Shown in pieces: positions 26,213 through 33,874 of a stretch of 46,425 nucleotides of DNA; the stretch's first letter is position 1; each line of letters begins with the position of its first letter. A model generated the notes under the pieces. The model made no database searches. It was not told where the DNA came from and worked only from the letters and a program-made list of their open reading frames with translations. This stretch comes from Bryobacterales bacterium. GTDB taxonomy: Bacteria > Acidobacteriota > Terriglobia > Bryobacterales > UBA6623. A program made the position numbers and the translations under genes. Where the stretch lies: NCBI GenBank assembly GCA_028819575.1, contig JAPPLB010000138.1, positions 1 to 46,425 of the forward strand. The letters run 5' to 3'.

Positions 26213-26280
26213 GAGAGCGTTCCCCTTTCCCGGCATGGGTTCATTTTCGTTGGCGCCAGCGGAAGCGGCCCGGAGGGCGG
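26213..26280 (+). repeat. Second intergenic repeat type, copy 1
   Basis: The stretch beginning GAGCGTTCCCCTTTCCCGGC and running through CCCGGAGGGCGG resembles the reverse complement of 46262-46340 over about 65 bases with scattered mismatches and small gaps. It lies within the 670-base gap between nuoC and the amidase gene. No coding function is apparent. The rest of that gap is the nuoC promoter region and repeat copy D. Confidence 0.55.
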
Positions 26281-26569
26281 CGAGCGCTGCGCTTCGAGCA
26301 TTTTCCTGGGGCAAACGGGATTCTGCGCACTCTCGCAGGATTTCCCAGCGAACAGTGCTCGTCGTGAGGTCCACTCACAACGGTTGACGGTGCGCAGACC
26401 TGTGCACTTCCCCTCACCCTCATCTGCACTTGTGCGCAACAGTTTGCCGCAAAAAATTGGAAGCGGAGGGCAGGAAAGCATTGATTTAGCGGAGGGTTCG
26501 ACACCCCGGCCGGCGGTTCCCGGCGGTGTGCCCCGTGCGCAACAACGGCGGACCGAACGGACTTGGAAG

Positions 26570-26703
26570 CCGTATTTCGTGACTCACGTCTCGTGATTCG
26601 TGAAAAACCTCAAGGGCCGTCTTGCGCGCACCAAGCGGCCCCGCGCCTCGTCCTGACGGTCCTCTCACCCACTTCGCCTCGCCACGTGGTGAGCAATGCA
26701 GGC
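26570..26703 (+). repeat. MITE-like repeat copy D, left end missing
   Basis: This contains a degenerate GTGWYTC heptamer array (about 26576-26603), the linker CTTGCGCGC and the right half of the element, ending ATGCAGGC with TA at 26704-26705. The outward ATG at 26692-26694 opens a 22-codon frame whose TGA (26759-26761) overlaps the amidase start. Confidence 0.8.
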
Positions 26704-26757
26704 TAGAATCTTGGTCGCATCTCGAAGCCGTTCGATTCGAAACACGGAGGACCTCAA

Positions 26758-27735
26758 ATGACTTGGACTCGCATCGTCCTGTTGACAACCCTATCAGTGA
26801 CACTCGCGCTGCCGGCCGGCGCCCAGGAGCCGCGCCGCTTTACGCGGACCCCCTATCTTTCCGGACCCGACGATCCCGAACGGGGGCAGGTTCGGGGCAC
26901 GATCCAGCTTGGTGAAACGGTGGTGATCGAGATCCCGGGCGGATTCGACAGCATCCTCGAACCGGGCGTTGTGCCGGAGTTGAGCGAGCGGCGCCATTCG
27001 CGCCGCGGCGGACCGTTCGAGATCGAAGGGGTGAAACCCGGCGATTGGCTGGCGATCCACATCATCGACGCCCAGCCGGGGCCTTACGGGTATTACAACA
27101 ACGGCGGGCCGTTTCGCGGCAGCCTGCGCCGGGTCGCTCCGATCAAGGACGGGATGCTGCATTTCCCGCCCGATTTCGTGGTCCCAGTGCGTCCCATGGT
27201 CGGGATTGTCCAGGTCGCGCCTCGCATCAACCACCCCGGCGGGGCATGGAACCACGGCGGCAACCTCGATCTGAACTCGGTGCAGGCCGGCAGCACAGTC
27301 TACATCCGCGCCCAGCGCTACAAGGGTCTGCTCACGATCGGCGACACACACGCCTATCAGGGGGATGGCGAGCTCACCGGCACCGGCGTCGAGATCGACA
27401 TGACCGTGACGATCAAGGTCGAGCGCGGCCCGGACTTTCCCAACGGCGGCGTTGTCGTCGAGACGGCCGAGAAATGGTACGCAACCGGTGTCGCCGCTGA
27501 CTGGGAAACGGCTCTCAAAATCGCATGGACCGAAGCGGTGGCGCTCGTCGAGCACCTCTACGACACCAACGCCGAGCACGCCAACCGGATCGTGGGAACC
27601 ATCGGCGACGCCCTGCCAGGATATGCCGCCGGCAAGCTCAACACCCGCGGCTTCCCCAATGACAGGGCCTACGTAACCCTGCAGATCGGGATTCCGAAGT
27701 CGCTCAAGAGAACCGGGAGGCCGTTCGAGCCGTAA
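26758..27735 (+). CDS. Secreted acetamidase/formamidase family protein
   Basis: This is a member of the FmdA/AmdA family that hydrolyses small amides to ammonia plus carboxylate. The 325 residues begin with a signal peptide (about 1-22, cleavage after ...LPAGA), so the protein is probably periplasmic. The mature part shows family features: GVKPGDWLAIHIIDAQPGPYG-like (core KPGDWLAIHIIDA), VGIVQVAPRINHPGGAWNHGGNLD (core NHPGGAWNHGGNLD) and GDTHAYQGDGELTGTGVE (about 197-214) with probable metal-site residues. GGAGG precedes the ATG. A strong terminator follows. Substrate specificity is not determined by sequence. Confidence 0.9.
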   Translation: MTWTRIVLLTTLSVTLALPAGAQEPRRFTRTPYLSGPDDPERGQVRGTIQLGETVVIEIPGGFDSILEPGVVPELSERRHSRRGGPFEIEGVKPGDWLAIHIIDAQPGPYGYYNNGGPFRGSLRRVAPIKDGMLHFPPDFVVPVRPMVGIVQVAPRINHPGGAWNHGGNLDLNSVQAGSTVYIRAQRYKGLLTIGDTHAYQGDGELTGTGVEIDMTVTIKVERGPDFPNGGVVVETAEKWYATGVAADWETALKIAWTEAVALVEHLYDTNAEHANRIVGTIGDALPGYAAGKLNTRGFPNDRAYVTLQIGIPKSLKRTGRPFEP

Positions 27736-27843
27736 ACGTCCTTTTCACGCCGGTGGTCCTCTGCCGCGAGTGAAGACTGGAGGTAGCACCCGGTCGCTGC
27801 GAAGTGGTATCTTATGGGCACCACACTCCATCTTCAACCCTTG

Positions 27844-27876
27844 TCGGGCAGCTCCTGTTGGCTGCCCGATTTTTTT
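27844..27876 (+). terminator. Rho-independent terminator after the amidase gene
   Basis: A perfect nine-base stem TCGGGCAGC / GCTGCCCGA (27844-27852 and 27861-27869) with an eight-base loop is followed by seven T (27870-27876). It lies 109 bases after the amidase stop and upstream of the next gene's ATG at 27898. This argues against starting that gene at 27814. Confidence 0.9.
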
Positions 27877-27897
27877 CGCCTTGTCAGGGAGGTTCCC

Positions 27898-28815
27898 ATG
27901 CCGGGTTTCACACGCAGGCAGTTCTCGCGGTGCGCCGCCGGAGGTCTTTCCGGACTGCTGTTGTCCGGTTGCGGTTCGGAGGGCGGGGAAGAGGCGAGGG
28001 AGGACAGCCCGAACGACGGGCACAAGTCAACCTTCGCGGGCGTCCGCATCGGCGTGCAGAGCTACAGCTTCCGCGACCGGTCGATGGACGAAGCGATTGC
28101 CGGGATGGCCGAAATCGGATTCGGCGAGTGCGAGATGTTCTCCGGCCACCTGGAGCGGAATGACGGCGTGCAGAGGGACCGTGAAGAGTTGCGCGAGTGG
28201 CGGCTCACGACTCCCCTGTCGCACTTCGAAGAAGCCGGCAAGAAGTTCAGGGATGCCGGGATCGACCTCTACGCCTTCAACTACAGTTTTCGCGACGACT
28301 TCACCGAGCCGGAGATCGAGCGGGGTTTCGAGATGGCCAAGGCGCTCGGCGCGAAGGTCATTACGGCGTCATCGAACGTTACGACGGCCAAGAGGATCGA
28401 TCCCTACGCCAGGAAGCACCAGATGCGGGTGGGCATGCACAACCATTCCCGGATCCACGAGAACGAGTTCGCCCGCCCGGAGGACTTCGACGCCGCCCGC
28501 ATGGGCGCCTCCGAGTTCATCGCCATCAACCTGGACATCGGTCATTTCACCGCCGCCAACTTCGACCCGGTCTCGTACATCGAGAAGGAACACGCCGACA
28601 TCCTGACCCTGCATGTCAAGGACCGTAAACGGGATCAGGGCGACAACATGCCCTTCGGCGAAGGCGACACGAAAATCGTCGAGGTCCTGCACCTGCTGCG
28701 CGACAGGAAGTACCCGATCCCCGCCAATATCGAATACGAATACAGGGGGGAAGACACCGTGGCCGAAGTTCGCAAGTGCTTCGAGTACTGCAAATCGGCG
28801 CTGACGGCGGGATAG
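27898..28815 (+). CDS. Sugar-phosphate isomerase/epimerase-like TIM-barrel lipoprotein
   Basis: This is an AP-endonuclease-2/xylose-isomerase-like TIM barrel. The ATG at 27898 follows AGGGAGG and gives 305 residues; the longer frame would run through the terminator. The N-terminus combines a twin-arginine motif (RRQFSR, about 6-11) with a lipobox LLSGC (Cys near 26), suggesting export and lipid anchoring. The barrel starts with VRIGVQSYSFRDRSMDEAI. Likely metal ligands lie in MHNHSR, INLDIGHF and the C-terminal NIEYEYRGED. Such proteins usually act on sugars or inositols; the exact substrate is unknown. Confidence 0.85.
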   Translation: MPGFTRRQFSRCAAGGLSGLLLSGCGSEGGEEAREDSPNDGHKSTFAGVRIGVQSYSFRDRSMDEAIAGMAEIGFGECEMFSGHLERNDGVQRDREELREWRLTTPLSHFEEAGKKFRDAGIDLYAFNYSFRDDFTEPEIERGFEMAKALGAKVITASSNVTTAKRIDPYARKHQMRVGMHNHSRIHENEFARPEDFDAARMGASEFIAINLDIGHFTAANFDPVSYIEKEHADILTLHVKDRKRDQGDNMPFGEGDTKIVEVLHLLRDRKYPIPANIEYEYRGEDTVAEVRKCFEYCKSALTAG

Positions 28816-28821
28816 CAGGCC

Positions 28822-29013
28822 GAGATTCGAAAAAAGCCGTGATTCGTGTTTCGTGTCTCGTGTTTCGTGAGAACCATTCGCGGGGGCTTGGTTCGCTCCA
28901 GAGGAAATACCTGACGGCCAGTGGACCGAAAAGGCCGCGATTCGAGAAAAGGCCGTGTTTCGTGATTCGTGACCCTGACGCTTTTCGTGTCCCCGCGTGG
29001 TGAGATCTGTGGG
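28822..29013 (+). repeat. MITE-like repeat copy E, degenerate
   Basis: This contains a clear heptamer array (28836-28871), a second shorter array (28949-28973), the internal module GGCTTGGTTCGCTC...CTGACGGCCAGTG shared with copy F, and a worn right end (GCGTGGTGAGATCTGTGGG). It fills the gap between two convergent genes. The stop codon of the DUF481 gene (29014-29016) abuts the worn end. Confidence 0.75.
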
Positions 29014-30069
29014 TCAGAAGGCGTAGCCTACAGCGGTCACCAGACCGTAGTCGTTGCGTTGCACGCCCGCGCTGGGCGGGTTGCTGTCGAATCGATCGAA
29101 GAGGCTCAAGCTCCAACTGAATCCCGCCAGTATGGGAATCCGCGCGGTGCTGTCGAACTCGATGCGGTAACGCCCGGTCTGCACGAGGTTGGGGATGAAG
29201 GAGACCGTCGTGATGACATCGACCTCATCGAACAACTCGATGCGGTAGTCGATTCCGGCGACGGCCTCTCCACTGCTTGCTCCGACCTCGGGAACCGCTC
29301 CGGGCACATCCTGAAATTGCTCGTTGGTGATGGTAAAGCCGCCGAGGAATGAGAATTGCGTCGTCTGGGTGTCCTGGAACTTGTAGCCGTAGCCTCCGCC
29401 CAGCCGTGAGCGCAGATTCAATCGCTGCCGGTCATTGCGTTCCAGGCCGAGCAGGCCGAAGGCGAACTGGCGGGTGCTGAAGAACCGGTCGTAGCGGGCG
29501 TCGGCGGTCTGGCGGCTGGTGGGCTCGGAGTCTTCCTGCCGGGTAAAGAGCGATGTGGCGCTTGCGGAGATCTGATATTTCGGCCTGCGGTATTGACCCC
29601 TGAGGCCCAGCGAAGACGAGTTCAAACGGGAATTGCCGCGAGTGAAGTTGAAACCTACGTCCACCGCGCCCTCGAGAATGTCGAAGAAGCCCGGCAGCTT
29701 GTCGTCATAGAACCTGATGCGGACGACCTCCGGGACTTCGACCGTCAATACTCCTTCCTCTTCGCTGGCGACCTCGATTTCTTGTCCGGTCTGCTCGAAA
29801 CTGCCGCGAACCATGTGTCCGCTCTCGAGTTCTATCTCGACCTTGTCCTCGGTGATGAGCTCTTTCACGTGCTCCCAATCGATGCTGAGGGTGCCGGCAT
29901 AGCCGGTCTTGAACGACAGTTTTTTCTCTTCGAGCTTTTGGAGCTCACCGGTCAGCCGGTCGCCGTTGTCGAGGATGACCGTGTCCGCTCCGTGCAGACC
30001 GGGGACGGCGAATATCAATAGAAACAAGGCGGCGCTAGGCCGCAGGAACCTCAATGGAGCCTGCATCAT
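29014..30069 (-). CDS. DUF481 outer-membrane beta-barrel protein
   Basis: This YdiY-like protein of 351 residues has a signal peptide (about 1-28, MMQAPLRFLRPSAALFLL...), an N-terminal beta domain (about 30-110, VILDNGDRLTGELQKLEEKK) and a C-terminal DUF481 barrel (about 125-351). The barrel has alternating aromatic strands and ends in GYAF, a terminal Phe typical of BamA substrates. The ATG at 30069 is chosen; the longer frame starts with the ATG at 30108 in the end of repeat copy F and adds 13 non-native residues. It is probably a salt-induced or general outer-membrane protein; no substrate can be named. Confidence 0.85.
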   Translation of the reverse strand: MMQAPLRFLRPSAALFLLIFAVPGLHGADTVILDNGDRLTGELQKLEEKKLSFKTGYAGTLSIDWEHVKELITEDKVEIELESGHMVRGSFEQTGQEIEVASEEEGVLTVEVPEVVRIRFYDDKLPGFFDILEGAVDVGFNFTRGNSRLNSSSLGLRGQYRRPKYQISASATSLFTRQEDSEPTSRQTADARYDRFFSTRQFAFGLLGLERNDRQRLNLRSRLGGGYGYKFQDTQTTQFSFLGGFTITNEQFQDVPGAVPEVGASSGEAVAGIDYRIELFDEVDVITTVSFIPNLVQTGRYRIEFDSTARIPILAGFSWSLSLFDRFDSNPPSAGVQRNDYGLVTAVGYAF

Positions 30070-30100
30070 GGTGTCTGTTCGTCGGTTGGGTAGATAGCCA

Positions 30101-30382
30101 GCCTGCATGTCTCACCACCCGACGGTCGAAGCACGCGAAAAAAGGCCGTGATTCGTGTTTCGTGTCTCGTGATTCGTGAAAACCATCGGAAGTGGCTTGG
30201 TTCGCTCAAGAAGAAATGTCTGACGGCCAGTGAACCGGAAAGGCCGTGTTTCTTAACACGAGGGTTAAAGGAGGCGATTTGGCAAGTACGCCTGCGCGCG
30301 CCTTTTTCCTCCACCCGGCTCGCGCCTCGTCCTGACGGCCCTCTCACGCACTTCGCCTCGCCACGTGGGGAGAAATACAGGC
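30101..30382 (+). mobile_element. MITE-like repeat copy F, complete with heptamer array
   Basis: This 282-base element has both inverted ends. The right end is flanked by TA (30383-30384); the left is flanked by CA. In order it has: left end, a GTGWYTC array (about 30149-30180), the GGCTTGGTTCGCTC module, the CTGACGGCCAGTG module, then CAAGTACGCCTGCGCGCGCC and the common right half. It separates DUF481 from moaB; both genes read on the minus strand. Confidence 0.85.
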
Positions 30383-30900
30383 TAGCGCGCCAACTCCCAA
30401 GCGACATGGCGCAATTCGGGGGCGATGAGCTTTTCCCAGGCCAGCCGCACGGCGGCGGGCGAACCGGGTGTGGAGAAGACGACCTTGCCTGCGCAAACGC
30501 CCGCGGTTGCTCGCGAAAGCATCGCGGCAGCCCCGACTTGTTCGTAACTCAGCATCCGGAAGATCTCTCCGAAGCCCGAGAGGACCTTGTCGAGCCGGGC
30601 GCTGATCACGTCGTAGGTGCGGTCGCGGCGCGACAACCCGGTGCCGCCGTTGAACAGCAGGACCTGCACTTCCGTATTGGCCGCGAGTTCGTCGAGGATG
30701 CCGCGAATCTGCTCCGGTTCATCTTTCACGATACGGGAAGAATGGACGCTGTGCCCGGCTTCGACGAGCTGCTCGCGCAGATATTTCCCGTTGACGTCGG
30801 TCTCCTCGGTGCGCGTGTCGCTCACGGTAACGATCGCAACCGAGACGGGACCTCTCTCGGAGGCCTTCTTGCGGTGTTCGCCGGCGCTGCCTGAACTCAT
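30382..30900 (-). CDS. moaB: Molybdenum cofactor biosynthesis protein, MoaB/MogA family
   Basis: This is a molybdopterin adenylyltransferase-type protein that activates molybdopterin for metal insertion. The ATG at 30900 follows the strong ribosome-binding site AAGGAGGAGG and gives 172 residues; the upstream in-frame codon is rejected. [16 protein letters not shown] (84-99) and [22 protein letters not shown] are the family signatures. Whether it is MoaB or MogA in function cannot be separated here. Its TAG stop (30382-30384) is made from TA plus the first G of repeat copy F. Confidence 0.9.
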   Translation of the reverse strand: MSSGSAGEHRKKASERGPVSVAIVTVSDTRTEETDVNGKYLREQLVEAGHSVHSSRIVKDEPEQIRGILDELAANTEVQVLLFNGGTGLSRRDRTYDVISARLDKVLSGFGEIFRMLSYEQVGAAAMLSRATAGVCAGKVVFSTPGSPAAVRLAWEKLIAPELRHVAWELAR

Positions 30901-30980
30901 GGTTCCTCCTCCTTTGCGGGAACGGTGTCCCATTGCCTACAAAGATCAGCATGGCGAAGCTCGCAGCCGGAAGCAAATCA

Positions 30981-31123
30981 GCGCGGTGCAGCTTGTCTTT
31001 CTCACTACGGGGCGAGGCGAAGTGGATGCTAGGGTCGACAGGACGAGGCGCGAGCCGCTTGGCGCAAGCAACATGGCCTTTAAGGTTTTCACGAAACACG
31101 AATCACGGCCTTTTTGCGAATCA
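30981..31123 (-). repeat. MITE-like repeat copy H, degenerate, inverted
   Basis: Read on the minus strand this has a short heptamer array (about 31089-31114), CTTAAAGGCCATGTTGC-like linker and the right half of the element, with a worn end (GTAGTGAGAAAGACAAGC). It fills the moaB upstream region together with the array at 31196-31236. Confidence 0.7.
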
Positions 31124-31144
31124 CCGGGTTTTACGAGACGTGGC

Positions 31145-31236
31145 CTGAACGTAAGCTGACTTGGAGCAACGGCCGTACCGCCTGTATTGGTTTTGGGGTC
31201 ACGAATCACGAGACACGAGACACGAATCACGTCCTT
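31145..31236 (-). repeat. Heptamer array plus adjoining module
   Basis: Read on the minus strand, an array of GTGWYTC heptamers (31199-31233) is followed by a module ACCCCAAAACC...CAGGCGGTACGGCC. The same array-module junction recurs next to lptD (45780-45825). The array codes for the last residues and stop of the SRPBCC gene. Confidence 0.75.
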
Positions 31237-31690
31237 TCTTCGCGTACTCCGCTTCCGCATGGCGTTTCAATCCCTGGCCCACGCCGGTGAAACCGCGCCG
31301 CATGAATCCGCCGAAACACCGCAGCACGATCGGCGCAAGCACGCCGCTCAGTCGGTCGGTGTTGCGATAGACGCAGCTTGTCCCGCTCTCCGCTTCCAGG
31401 TGCTGCTCCCGCAGCGCGGCCAGCAACCAGCGCGCCCCGAAGGTCTTTCCCCAGGCAATCAGCCTGATGGGCTCGAATGCGGACATGGTTTCGGTCATCG
31501 GCATCTTCAGCGGCCCCATCCTGACCCGAAGATGAACCGCCGAACCGATCCCGAAATCCGTCCGTGCTCGCGGTGTGAACGGATTCCAACGATGGTAATT
31601 CTCGACGTCGGTGAGGATGTCCCAGACGAAAGCGGCCGGCGCCTCGATCCGGATGGGCCCGGTCCGCACTTCAATTCCGCTCATGCTCAT
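31199..31690 (-). CDS. SRPBCC / polyketide-cyclase family protein
   Basis: This is a START-like SRPBCC domain protein that binds a hydrophobic ligand in a helix-grip cavity. It starts MSMSGIEVRTGPIRIEAPAA, with the typical VWDILTDVENYHRWNPFTP near residues 23-41. There are 163 residues in total. The last ~10 codons and the TGA stop lie in the heptamer array, so the native C-terminus was probably replaced or extended by the repeat. It overlaps the upstream SDR gene by 20 bases on the same strand, so the two are cotranscribed. Function in this context is unknown. Confidence 0.85.
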   Translation of the reverse strand: MSMSGIEVRTGPIRIEAPAAFVWDILTDVENYHRWNPFTPRARTDFGIGSAVHLRVRMGPLKMPMTETMSAFEPIRLIAWGKTFGARWLLAALREQHLEAESGTSCVYRNTDRLSGVLAPIVLRCFGGFMRRGFTGVGQGLKRHAEAEYAKKGRDSCLVSRDS

Positions 31691-32603
31691 CACCGCCGTG
31701 TTTCTCAAGAGTCCCGGCCCACGCGCTCGTCCTCTCCCAAAGCAATTTCGACGCGCTTTCGTCGCTGCTTTCTCCAGATGATTCCGCGATGCCGCAGCGA
31801 TAGTAATACGCCCCGCCTTGCCATGAGGGCTCGCTGGCGCACATCACGGCGGTTTGCGCTCCGGCCCGAGGAGGCAGCAACGCCAGGGATGACAGCGCGG
31901 ACGCGATTCGATGGAAGACGCCGTCGGTCCTCCCTCCGAGGATTGCCGTCCGCGTGAGATTGGTGTCGACGGAACCCGGGTGTAATGCGGCAGACCGCAG
32001 GTTGTAGCGGTCCGCGAACCTTCTTTGGATCTCGAACGAAAAGTGAACCAGCGCCAGCTTCGACAACCCGTACGCATCCCATGAGTGGTAGCGGTCGAGG
32101 CCGCTGAAAAGCTGATCGTTCTTCACTCTTTCGTGCAGGCGCGAAGACACGTTGACGACCCGCGCGTCCCCGCACTCCAGGCCGGTTCGTTTCAGGAGCG
32201 GGAGCAACAGGCTCGTCAGATGGAAGGTCCCGAGGTAGTTGGCGCGCCAGTGAATCTCGAAGCCGTCCTTGCTCAGGGGCGGTTTCTTTCGCGGGCTGAG
32301 TATGTTCTTGTGAATCCCGGCGTTGTTGATCAGTACGTGCAGCCTGCCGACCTGGTTGTCCTCGTACCATTTCGCGAAGCCTTTGACGCTCTCGGCATCG
32401 CACAGGTCGAGTGCACGGGCTGCGACTCGGCCCTGGCTGGCGCCGGCCCTGCGCAGGTCGTCCTTCAGGGAATGCTCCATGGCTGCGACCTCGCGCGTAC
32501 GGGTGACAACGACATCGGCTCCCCAATTCGCGAGGATCCCGGCGGTTTCGTACCCGAGGGAACCGGGAGAGGCACCGGTGACGATGACGCGGTGCCCCGA
32601 CAT
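31671..32603 (-). CDS. Short-chain dehydrogenase/reductase
   Basis: This is an NAD(P)-dependent SDR resembling the retinol-dehydrogenase/WWOX-like group. The Rossmann motif TGASPGSLG is at 9-17, NNAG at 93-96, the catalytic Ser in NVSS (~151-154) and YGLSK (Tyr178, Lys182). The ATG at 32603 follows GGAAAGGG and gives 310 residues. An alternative ATG at 32672, supplied by the end of repeat copy G, adds 23 residues whose sequence looks like a plausible native N-terminus (RKPTAERVD). In that case the element has replaced the original start codon. The substrate is unknown. Confidence 0.88.
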   Translation of the reverse strand: MSGHRVIVTGASPGSLGYETAGILANWGADVVVTRTREVAAMEHSLKDDLRRAGASQGRVAARALDLCDAESVKGFAKWYEDNQVGRLHVLINNAGIHKNILSPRKKPPLSKDGFEIHWRANYLGTFHLTSLLLPLLKRTGLECGDARVVNVSSRLHERVKNDQLFSGLDRYHSWDAYGLSKLALVHFSFEIQRRFADRYNLRSAALHPGSVDTNLTRTAILGGRTDGVFHRIASALSSLALLPPRAGAQTAVMCASEPSWQGGAYYYRCGIAESSGESSDESASKLLWERTSAWAGTLEKHGGDEHERN

Positions 32604-32664
32604 GTCGACCCTTTCCGCCGTGGGTTTGCGGCTGATCAGACGCAGCAGGTGATGGAGCGACCTA

Positions 32665-32852
32665 GCCTGCATTTCTCACCACCCGACGGTCGAAGCACAC
32701 GATAAAAGGCCGTGATTCGTGTTTCGTGTCTCGTGATTCGTGAAAAACCTTAAAGGCCATGTTGCGCGCGCCTTTTTCCTCCGTCCGGCTTGCGCCTCGT
32801 CCTGAAGGCCCTCTCACGCACTTCGCCTCGCCGCGTGGTGAGAAATGCAGGC
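32665..32852 (+). mobile_element. MITE-like repeat copy G, complete with heptamer array
   Basis: This is a 188-base element with perfect 18-base inverted ends (GCCTGCATTTCTCACCAC and reverse complement), flanked by TA on both sides (32663-32664, 32853-32854). It contains one GTGWYTC array (32713-32745) and the common right half, but lacks the long middle modules of copy F. It is the cleanest copy and marks the left border of the defence island. Confidence 0.9.
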
Positions 32853-33158
32853 TAGCTACCGAACGCGGCATGCTTCCGGATGGATCAGCGCGATTCCCGG
32901 GATTTCGCCGCCAGGGCTTCGCTCGCTTCCCACAGCCTGGCGCCGTTGTCCGGATCCGATGCGGTTCTGGAAACCGCCTTCCTTTGCATCATGTGCAAGT
33001 ACATCCCCGCGCTGAAGCGCCGGTCCACCGTCTACCCCAACCATCGGACGCCCTCGAAACCCACTCTCCAAACGCCGAACCCATCTGCACCCATGCTGAA
33101 CGCCTCATTATTCCAAGTTGGCGGTCCGAGGTTAATCCAGTTACACTGTCGCCTTGCG

Positions 33159-33821
33159 ATGGGACGCTATCCCCAGCAACCCGGCTCGAAAGGCAGTCAA
33201 CACTGGCTACAGTGGCTGGTCAACGACTCACCCGAGTTGTTCGATCAGCGAATCGGCATCGGTCGGATCGACTGGTGCTCTCCCCTTCGTGGCGATGACT
33301 TCGCTGAGTATCGCGATCAAGACTTCTTGGATCTTTTAAGCATCGAACTCCCTGCGCGTCCTTTGGCGTCCTTCTGGCCACGCCAGGGACCGCAGTGGGA
33401 CGCGCTCGGTCGTGCACCCTCCGGCGAAGTGATCCTCGTTGAGGCCAAGGCACACGTCAACGAGATCTACTCACCGCCGATGGCTGCGTCCGCAGAAACC
33501 AGTCGTGAGCAAATCAAGGCATCCCTAAGCGAGACGGCTCAGGGCCTTGGCGTACCGAGGGGGTACGACTGGTGGAAGCATTTCTATCAGTACGCCAATC
33601 GGTTGGCACACGCGTATCTACTGGATCGGCTCAACGGCATCCCTACGCGGCTGGTATTCCTGTACTTGGTCGGCGACGCTGATGTCGGCGGCCCCACGAG
33701 CTGTGCTGAGTGGCAAACCGAGATACACAAGGTCCATGCGAAGTTAGGGCTCGCGACGCTTCCGGCCTTTGTGTCGGACGTGTTCATCGACGTGCGCAAG
33801 TTTGGCTCTGCGGTCCGGTGA
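33159..33821 (+). CDS. Unknown protein with PD-(D/E)XK nuclease-like motif
   Basis: No family name is recognised. The ATG at 33159 (MGRYPQQPGSKGSQHWLQ) gives 220 residues; the frame is also open from ATG 33093 (242 residues) and further upstream. A PD-(D/E)XK-like core is visible: WDALGRAPSGEVILVEAKAH, with Asp near 92 and Glu-Ala-Lys near 105-107 after a beta-strand. A region with WWKHFYQYANRLAHAYLL follows. It has no signal peptide. It lies 53 bases upstream of an XRE antitoxin-like gene, which suggests a nuclease with its regulator, but this pairing is inference. Confidence 0.7.
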   Translation: MGRYPQQPGSKGSQHWLQWLVNDSPELFDQRIGIGRIDWCSPLRGDDFAEYRDQDFLDLLSIELPARPLASFWPRQGPQWDALGRAPSGEVILVEAKAHVNEIYSPPMAASAETSREQIKASLSETAQGLGVPRGYDWWKHFYQYANRLAHAYLLDRLNGIPTRLVFLYLVGDADVGGPTSCAEWQTEIHKVHAKLGLATLPAFVSDVFIDVRKFGSAVR

Positions 33822-33874
33822 AGTTGGCGTGGGTCAAGGATCAACTGAGCCAGACGAGTGAAAGGGGTGCTGTC

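Noticed and set aside
27814..27897. Longer start for the isomerase-like lipoprotein
   Set aside because: It would read through a perfect terminator hairpin and hide the twin-arginine/lipobox N-terminus; the ATG at 27898 has a good ribosome-binding site.
32880..33158. Extended N-terminus of the PD-(D/E)XK-like protein
   Set aside because: The added residues are irregular and follow directly on repeat copy G with no ribosome-binding site; a start at 33093 remains possible but 33159 looks more natural.
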